A DNA stretch of 64,000 bases, taken from positions 1,612,001-1,676,000 of the forward strand of contig NZ_CP045995.1 of the NCBI RefSeq assembly GCF_016899425.1, written 5' to 3'. Of this stretch, positions 58,663-64,000 are shown piece by piece. The notes under the pieces are model-generated. The model was not told the origin of the DNA. It saw nothing but the letters and a program-made list of their open reading frames with translations, and did not search any database. The stretch comes from Burkholderia sp. MS389. GTDB lineage: Bacteria > Pseudomonadota > Gammaproteobacteria > Burkholderiales > Burkholderiaceae. Within the stretch, counting starts at the first letter, position 1. Each line of letters starts with the position of its first letter. Both the position numbers and the translations under genes were made by a program.

Positions 58663-59880
58663 TTACGAATCCGCCTTCGCCGGTGCGGCCGGCTTCGCGT
58701 TATCCGCGAGCGGCGCGGACGGCTCGTCGCCGCCCGTCATCGGGACCATGTGCGGCTTCACCTGCGCGCCGGGGCGCACGCGCTGCGTGCCGTTCACGAC
58801 CACGCGATCGCCGGCGGCAAGGCCGCTCACGATCACGCGCCGGTTGCCGTGCTGCATCCCCGGCTGCACTTCGCGGTACGACACGCGCCCCTGCTGATCG
58901 ACGACGAACACGAACTTCTTGTCCTGGTCGGTGTTGATCGCCGCGTCGTCGACGAGCAGCGCCTCGTGCGGCGCGCTGCCGCCCACCTTCACGCGTGCGT
59001 AGAGGCCCGGGACGAGCGTGCCGTCCGCGTTGTCGAAGCGTGCGCGCACGCGGATCGTGCCGGACGACGTGTCGAGCCGGTTGTCGACCGAATCGATCTC
59101 GCCGCTGCGCGAGTAGCCGGTTTCGTTCGCGAGGCCGAGCTCGACCGGCACCTTGCGGCCGCTGCGCGCGCCGTTGATGTATTGCAGATAGGTCTGCTCG
59201 TCCGCGTCGAACGACGCGTAGATCGGCGACACCGACACCAGCGTCGTCAGCGGCGCGGCCGATGCGCCGGCCGATACGACGTTGCCGAGCGTGATTTCCG
59301 CGCGCGACACGCGGCCCGATACCGGCGCCGTGATGCGCGTATAGCCGAGGTTGATGCGCGCCGTTTCCAGCGCGGCTTCGGCGGCCTTCAGGTTCGCGTT
59401 CGCTTCGCGCGCCGCGTTCTGCTTCTCGTCGTAGTCGCGCTTCGCGATCGCGTTGTCGCCGATCAGCCGCTGCGCGCGCTGCCAGTCGGTCTGCGCATAG
59501 CCGTTGCGCGCCTGCGCGGCCGCGAGTTGCGCGGCCGCGCGGTCGACTTCCGCCTGGTACGGGCGCGGGTCGATCACGAACAGCACGTCGCCCTTCTTCA
59601 CGAGCGCGCCGTCCTTGAAGTTCACCGCGACGATCGTGCCCGACACCTGCGGGCGCACGTCGACTTTCTCGACCGCCTCGAGGCGGCCCGAATAGCTTTG
59701 CCAGTCGGTGACGGTCTGCGGCACGACGGTCGCAACGTCGACTTCGGGCAGCGGCGCCGCCGCTTTCTCGGGGGCGTTCGCGTTCACGCGCATCGCGCCG
59801 AACGTGCCGAGGCCGACGACGGCGAGCGTGACGATCGCCGCGGTCGCGATTCGGGAGCGGGAGGTGCGTAGGATGGCCAT
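58663..59880 (-). CDS. ceoA: RND efflux periplasmic adaptor
   Basis: This 405-aa membrane-fusion protein has an N-terminal signal anchor at about residues 10-30 and no lipobox Cys, a lipoyl half-motif (VEKVDVRPQVSGTIVAV), an alpha-hairpin at about 110-180, and beta-barrel domains. It links CeoB to OpcM. The ATG follows CCGGAGATCCAC. It is 32 bp after the lipase-like gene and 45 bp before ceoB. Confidence 0.88.
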   Translation of the reverse strand: MAILRTSRSRIATAAIVTLAVVGLGTFGAMRVNANAPEKAAAPLPEVDVATVVPQTVTDWQSYSGRLEAVEKVDVRPQVSGTIVAVNFKDGALVKKGDVLFVIDPRPYQAEVDRAAAQLAAAQARNGYAQTDWQRAQRLIGDNAIAKRDYDEKQNAAREANANLKAAEAALETARINLGYTRITAPVSGRVSRAEITLGNVVSAGASAAPLTTLVSVSPIYASFDADEQTYLQYINGARSGRKVPVELGLANETGYSRSGEIDSVDNRLDTSSGTIRVRARFDNADGTLVPGLYARVKVGGSAPHEALLVDDAAINTDQDKKFVFVVDQQGRVSYREVQPGMQHGNRRVIVSGLAAGDRVVVNGTQRVRPGAQVKPHMVPMTGGDEPSAPLADNAKPAAPAKADS

Positions 59881-59912
59881 GTGGATCTCCGGTAAGCGTG
59901 GATTGGTTCTGG

Positions 59913-60773
59913 TTATTCGGAACGGTTCGGCTGGCGCGCCTGGAAGCGGCACTGAAAGAAGCGCACGGCTTCCTCGAATGCGGCTTCGTGCGTGGCGAGC
60001 GCGGCGTGCGTGATGTCCGGATAGCGGATCACCTGCGTGAGCACGCCCGACGAGATCAGGCAGCCCGCATATTTCTCCGCCTCGACGTGCAGCACGTCGT
60101 TCTGCGCGGTGACGACGAGCGTCGGCGGCAGCCCCGCGAGGCGCACCGACTCGATCGGCGCCGCGTACGGGTGCATGCGCTGCGCCGCCTGCGGCAGATA
60201 TGCGCGATAACAGGCCGCGCATTCGCGCGCGGTGATGTCGGACGCGAGGCGCTCGGCGTCGCCGATGCGCGTCATGCTCGGATCGAGCATCGGCCCGAAC
60301 AGCGCCTGCGCAGCGATCGACACTTCGCCGCGGTCGCGGGCGATGAAGGCCAGGCAGTTCGCGAGCTGGCCGCCCGCGTCGTGCCCGGCCACGCCGATCT
60401 TTTTCGGGTTGCCGCCGAACGCGCGGGCGCGCGTCGCGGCCCACACGGCGGCGCGATACGCATCCTCCGGCGCGGCCGGAAAAGGAAAGGCCGGCGCGAG
60501 CGAATAATCGACCGACACTACGAGAGCTGGTAAGCGTTCTGCTAAAAAGCGCGCGGCGAAATCCGCGTCTTCGAGCGAACCGCGGACGAAGCCGCCGCCG
60601 TGGAAATAAAGCACTACCGGCAGCCCGGTCTTGTCCGGACGGCGGTAGAGGCGCAGCACGATGTCCTGCGCGTAGCCGGGAATTTCCACTTCGGCAACCG
60701 TCAGCGCCGCGCCCGCTATGGCTTGAGCGGGCAGCGCGGCTTTCAGGAATTTGCTGAATTCAGAAGCGTCCAT
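59913..60773 (-). CDS. llpE: Lipase-like protein of the efflux operon, catalytic Ser replaced by Asp
   Basis: This 286-aa protein has the hormone-sensitive-lipase type alpha/beta fold: the oxyanion HGGG at 58-61, acid D226 and His H256. The nucleophile elbow reads GHDAGG at 130-135, so D132 stands where the family has Ser. The codon is GAC, read directly. It is first in the operon, before ceoA, matching llpE. Classical Ser esterase activity is not expected; an Asp nucleophile or a non-catalytic role is possible. Confidence 0.83.
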   Translation of the reverse strand: MDASEFSKFLKAALPAQAIAGAALTVAEVEIPGYAQDIVLRLYRRPDKTGLPVVLYFHGGGFVRGSLEDADFAARFLAERLPALVVSVDYSLAPAFPFPAAPEDAYRAAVWAATRARAFGGNPKKIGVAGHDAGGQLANCLAFIARDRGEVSIAAQALFGPMLDPSMTRIGDAERLASDITARECAACYRAYLPQAAQRMHPYAAPIESVRLAGLPPTLVVTAQNDVLHVEAEKYAGCLISSGVLTQVIRYPDITHAALATHEAAFEEAVRFFQCRFQARQPNRSE

Positions 60774-60813
60774 GACGATGCAGCGTCCATTTCGAGATGG
60801 AACGAATTCTGAG

Positions 60814-60850
60814 TCCGGCAGACATTGGGATAAATGCCTATAATCCGGCA
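60814..60850 (+). promoter_or_regulatory. Promoter and repeats between llpE and ceoR
   Basis: TATAAT at 60839-60844 is a perfect -10 element for the plus strand. TCCGGCA occurs at 60814-60820 and 60844-60850, 30 bp apart. LysR regulators often bind such divergent regions and act on both genes. No consensus -35 is visible. Confidence 0.45.
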
Positions 60851-60947
60851 ACACAATTCAACGCCCCCGAACAATCCGAGGCTGCGTTTACCCACGAGGT
60901 AGCGCAGCCTTCTTGTTCCGGCGGCAAATTAAATTGCGGAGGTTGTG

Positions 60948-61952
60948 ATGGACCGGCTTCAGGCCATGCAGGTGTTTACTCGCGTCGTCGATACAAGCAG
61001 CTTCACCAAGGCAGCAGAAACGCTCGGCTTGCCGCGGGCGTCCGTCACGACGATCATCCAGAATCTCGAAGCCTTCCTCGGCGTGCGGCTGATGCACCGG
61101 ACCACGCGCCGGCTGTCGCTCACGCCGGACGGCGCCGCGTACTACGAACGATGCGTGCGAATCCTCGCGGACGTCGAGGAAACCGAAGCAAGCTTCCAGG
61201 CCAACAACCGGAAGCCGCACGGAAAGTTGCGTATCGACATGCCGGGCTCGATCGGGCGGCTGCTCGTGATTCCGTCGCTGTGCGAATTCCATACGCGCTA
61301 TCCGGACATCGACCTGCAACTCGGCCTGTCCGACCGGCCGGTCGACCTGCTGCAGGAAGGCGTCGACTGCGTGATCCGCGTCGGCGCGCTGCAGGACTCG
61401 TCGCTCGTTGCGCGCCGCGTCGGCCTGTTCGAATGCGTGACGGTCGCGTCGCCCAACTATCTCGAGCACCACGGCGAGCCGCAGACGATCGACGACCTCA
61501 GCCAGCACAAGGCCGTCAACTACTTCTCGAGCCGCACGGGCCGCACGATCGACTGGACGTTCCTGATCGATGGCAAGGAAGTCGAGATGAAGATGGAGGG
61601 CATCGTGTCGGTGAACGACGCCGACGCGTACGTGACGTGCGGAATCGAGGGCTTCGGGCTGATCCAGCCGCCGCTGTTCATGGTGCTGCCGCACCTGCGC
61701 GAAGGCCGGCTCAAGGAAGTGCTGCCCGGCGTCAAGCCGCTGCCGATGCCGATCTCGGTCGTGTATCCGCACAGCCGCCATCTGTCGCCGAAGGTGCGCG
61801 TGTTCGTCGACTGGATTGCCGAAGTGTTCGACCGCTGCCCGCTACTGAGCGGCAAGGGCAGCCTCGACGCGACGTGCAGCAAGCGGACGTTCGAGGAAGC
61901 CGAACGCGCGCCGGTGCTCGATACGCCGGTCATCAACGAGTGGGTTGCCTGA
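60948..61952 (+). CDS. ceoR: LysR-family regulator of the efflux operon
   Basis: This 334-aa protein has the LysR helix-turn-helix at residues 1-60 (FTRVVDTSSFTKAAETLGLPRASVT) and an effector domain from about 90. It is divergent from llpE-ceoA-ceoB-opcM, the place of ceoR, whose product responds to salicylate. I start at the ATG 6 bp after GGAGG; a GTG one codon earlier is possible. Confidence 0.85.
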   Translation: MDRLQAMQVFTRVVDTSSFTKAAETLGLPRASVTTIIQNLEAFLGVRLMHRTTRRLSLTPDGAAYYERCVRILADVEETEASFQANNRKPHGKLRIDMPGSIGRLLVIPSLCEFHTRYPDIDLQLGLSDRPVDLLQEGVDCVIRVGALQDSSLVARRVGLFECVTVASPNYLEHHGEPQTIDDLSQHKAVNYFSSRTGRTIDWTFLIDGKEVEMKMEGIVSVNDADAYVTCGIEGFGLIQPPLFMVLPHLREGRLKEVLPGVKPLPMPISVVYPHSRHLSPKVRVFVDWIAEVFDRCPLLSGKGSLDATCSKRTFEEAERAPVLDTPVINEWVA

Positions 61953-61970
61953 ACGCGGCGCACCGCCGCG

Positions 61971-62678
61971 TCACTTCGCCCGCCAGTTGCGGATGAACGC
62001 GCCCACCTGCACGTGACGCGCGACGCGGCCGGGTCGCACCTCGTGCGCCAGCAACCGCGCGAACGCGTCGCGCTGCGTGTTCACATGCCGCGCGCAATGG
62101 CGATCGACCACCGCGATCTGGTGTTTCAGGAACGCGATCGTCTGCACGATGCCGTTGCGCACGCTCCCGTGACACAACGTCAGCAGTTGATATTCCGCGA
62201 TCTGCATGCGCGCCAGTTGACGTCGGCGCTGAACCAGCGCCTGCACGTGCCCCAGTTGCGGATCGGACAGCGGCTCGACGAGGCGCCCGCCCGACGGATG
62301 CCGGTTCAGCGCATCGGCGAGCGCCGCCAGCACGCGTGCCCGCGCCCCTTTTCCGTCGAGCGGTAGCGTCACCGAATCCGGGAGCCAGTCCCGCGCCTGT
62401 TGCGGCTTGACGATGGCGAGCGGCAATCGCAGCGCCTGAAGCGCACACGCCACTTCATGCTCGGCCCCGCCGGCCGACTCCAGCACGATGAGCGCCGGCG
62501 CCCACGCGACGATCCCATCGGCCAGCGACTCGATGCCGAACGTCTCGTTCCGGTAACCGAAAATCACGCTCAGCGACGAAATACATATCTCGAGCGTCTC
62601 GTGCGCCACGCCGATACCCACGCACACGGGTGCGGGTGCCAGCCCCGGTTGATGCCGACCGGCCGTTCCATTGTTCAT
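61971..62678 (-). CDS. Degenerate IS110-type transposase N-domain protein
   Basis: This 235-aa protein resembles the N-terminal DEDD domain of IS110 transposases: VGIGVAHETLEIC near residue 20, IVLESAGG near 64, KPQQARDW and a later LVQRRRQL. The first catalytic Asp is Gly (G23) and the TDxxDA motif reads GKGARA, so three of four acidic residues are gone; E67 remains. The C-terminal Transposase_20 domain is absent, yet the frame is intact. AGGGG lies 8 bp before the chosen ATG. No IS ends are visible. Confidence 0.6.
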   Translation of the reverse strand: MNNGTAGRHQPGLAPAPVCVGIGVAHETLEICISSLSVIFGYRNETFGIESLADGIVAWAPALIVLESAGGAEHEVACALQALRLPLAIVKPQQARDWLPDSVTLPLDGKGARARVLAALADALNRHPSGGRLVEPLSDPQLGHVQALVQRRRQLARMQIAEYQLLTLCHGSVRNGIVQTIAFLKHQIAVVDRHCARHVNTQRDAFARLLAHEVRPGRVARHVQVGAFIRNWRAK

Positions 62679-62944
62679 ACGCATTTCCCCTCGCTACCGA
62701 CCCGTATCCCGCCCGCTTGCCGGCAGGACCTTGGTCAGTTCCACGAAATGTCACACTACGGATGTAATATATTTGTATTGGAAACCGGTTCCATTCATGA
62801 TGGTAATCGGGCCATAGCAAGTCAACCCACCGACCGGCGATCGCGCTGTCGGTGACCGGCCTGCGAGGCGGGCGGGACGCACGGGGAAACATCAGCGTTA
62901 CCGCACCGCCGGAACCCACATGCCGATTCATCGTTCATACGAGA

Positions 62945-63262
62945 TCAGGAGTACTCAGGTTGATTCGAATCGACAGGCGGCGCATCGATCGCGAACCGGC
63001 TTCGATCCTGACCGCGTATCCATGCCGGTTCACGGCCGACGCCGGACCACGTCTGTCCGGTCTCCGGATTGAAGTATTTCGCGCGACGCTTTCTTCCGGG
63101 CGTACCGCCGTCGCCCGAAAAAATCTCCTGCGGCGTGAAACCGAACTCTTCGATGCAACGTCGCACTTCGGTCAATACCGTCGCTGCAATGGCAAGACGC
63201 TCCCGCTCCAGCTGGGCCTCGAGCAGCGCCTTCTTTTCCACAAACGACTTGTAAATCAACAT
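62945..63262 (-). CDS. H-NS family DNA-binding protein
   Basis: This 105-aa protein has an N-terminal coiled coil at about residues 6-40 for oligomerisation and the C-terminal H-NS DNA-binding motif (KYFNPETGQTWSGVGREPAW, about 62-81). H-NS-like proteins silence AT-rich, often acquired, DNA. It lies in the most AT-rich part of the window, next to the IS110-type gene. A 17-bp palindrome sits in its promoter region. Confidence 0.88.
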   Translation of the reverse strand: MLIYKSFVEKKALLEAQLERERLAIAATVLTEVRRCIEEFGFTPQEIFSGDGGTPGRKRRAKYFNPETGQTWSGVGREPAWIRGQDRSRFAIDAPPVDSNQPEYS

Positions 63263-63589
63263 GCATGCCCCCTGGATCGCTCATTCCTGTCGTGCGCCGG
63301 CCTGCTACCGGCACGACCAAGCGTAATCGAGCCATTCACGGACATTGACAACCTTTGTCAACAAAGAGACCAAACCTCGCGCCTTCCATAAACCGAAAAA
63401 TGATCAATAGCACTAACTTAACGAATTCCACACGTTCAAAATCGTTGACAATTTTTCCGACGCATCGAGACGAATATCGCGGCAAATTACGTGCTGTCGA
63501 TCGTCGCGTGCGTGAGCCGGATCTCCCTTTCCCGCCCGGACGCTCGACACGGCCCGATCGTTACGATCAACATCGAAGGAGTACGTAAC
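63263..63589. other. AT-rich divergent promoter region with a 17-bp palindrome
   Basis: No gene is seen. TTGACAA-CCT-TTGTCAA at 63345-63361 is a perfect palindrome. Read leftwards, TTGTCA at 63351-63346 could be the -35 of the H-NS gene with GATTAC 17 bp further on. A second TTGACA at 63445 faces the response-regulator gene but lacks a clear -10. Confidence 0.6.
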
Positions 63590-64000
63590 ATGAACGTTCT
63601 CTATCTCGAGGACGATCCCGCCTATGTGGAGTTGATCACGTCGACACTGGAAACGGCAGGCTATCGCGTGCATGCAGTCAGCAACGGAAATCAGGCGATT
63701 CGCCATCTGGAGAGTTCGGTGGTCGATCTACTGATTCTCGACTGGCGGGTGCCCGGCATGTCCGGATTCGAAGTGCTCCAATGGACACGCGAGCGCATCG
63801 GGGGCCGTCTGCCGATCCTGTTCCTGACACAACGCGCGCGCGACGATGAAGTCTTCTCCGCGATCAACGCGGGCGCCGACGACTACATGGTCAAGCCGAT
63901 CAATCAGTTCGAGCTGCTGGCGCGCGCCAACGCGCTGCTCAGGCGCGCGTATCACGGCGGCGCCGGCCGGCACGACACGCTCAGGCTCGGCAGCTATCTG
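63590..64000 (+). CDS. Response regulator, cut by the window end
   Basis: The first 137 codons encode a receiver domain: acidic pair D8-D9, phospho-acceptor D51 (LILDWRVPG), T80 and K102 (MVKPI). After residue 120 a linker begins (GRHDTLRLGSYL), typical of OmpR-type regulators with a winged-helix output domain to follow. AAGGAG lies before the ATG. The partner kinase is not in the window. Confidence 0.85.
   Translation, partial: MNVLYLEDDPAYVELITSTLETAGYRVHAVSNGNQAIRHLESSVVDLLILDWRVPGMSGFEVLQWTRERIGGRLPILFLTQRARDDEVFSAINAGADDYMVKPINQFELLARANALLRRAYHGGAGRHDTLRLGSYL

Noticed and set aside
62822..62938. 38-codon open frame after the H-NS gene
   Set aside because: Its start region resembles that of the IS110-type gene, but there is no good ribosome site and the product has no recognisable feature.

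Overview
The window comes from a GC-rich betaproteobacterium, almost certainly a Burkholderia cepacia complex strain. This rests on gene content and layout: a 16S-tRNAIle-tRNAAla-23S-5S operon of the Burkholderia type, a phnSTUV-phnA-phnY phosphonate cluster, a quinate/shikimate catabolic cluster, and a LysR / lipase-like / RND efflux locus with the gene order known for ceoR-llpE-ceoAB-opcM. In B. cenocepacia that efflux locus lies on a secondary chromosome, so a secondary replicon is a reasonable guess, but this is inference.

Layout. Positions 1-6.2 kb hold a complete rRNA operon read leftwards, with its promoter, boxA elements, 16S processing stem and terminator. From 6.2 to 14.9 kb is a 2-aminoethylphosphonate module: PhnW on the plus strand, and divergently an ABC importer (PhnSTUV), phosphonoacetate hydrolase, phosphonoacetaldehyde dehydrogenase and a PhnZ-like HD oxygenase. 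From 15.0 to 19.9 kb is a quinate/shikimate-to-protocatechuate module (transporter, AroE, AroQ, QuiC). From 20 to 26.4 kb are mixed genes: a PAS-AraC regulator, an amino-acid-type binding protein, an MHS transporter, DoxX, an FucU-like mutarotase and a SnoaL-like protein. From 26.6 to 34.1 kb is a galactarate-to-2-oxoglutarate module (GarD, KdgD, semialdehyde dehydrogenase, MFS importer), interrupted by an unknown gene and a VapBC pair. From 34.1 to 39.2 kb are an M50 peptidase coupled to a DUF2167 protein, an XRE regulator and a trimeric autotransporter adhesin.

From 39.2 to 45.5 kb is a six-gene organosulfur-type operon: a MetQ/N/I-like importer, a DszA-like flavin monooxygenase, a ferritin-like putative diiron protein and an SfnB/DszC-like flavoprotein. 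From 45.7 to 51.1 kb is a 2-hydroxycarboxylate transporter with a sigma-54 promoter, followed by a DctB/DctD-type two-component system. An eight-copy 14-bp tandem repeat lies just before the kinase gene. From 51.3 to 53.7 kb are an alpha/beta hydrolase, a PACE efflux protein and its divergent LysR regulator. From 53.8 to 62.0 kb is the ceo-type RND efflux locus. The last 2 kb is more AT-rich. It carries a degenerate IS110-type protein that has lost catalytic residues, an H-NS-like protein and the start of a response regulator cut by the window end.

The most notable observations are: (i) a sigma-54 promoter with upstream repeated elements before the 2-hydroxycarboxylate transporter, next to a GAFTGA response regulator; (ii) replacement of the catalytic serine by aspartate in the lipase-like protein of the efflux operon; (iii) an intact but catalytically degenerate IS110-type protein beside H-NS; (iv) a putative diiron protein inside the organosulfur operon; and (v) several clear palindromes in divergent intergenic regions.
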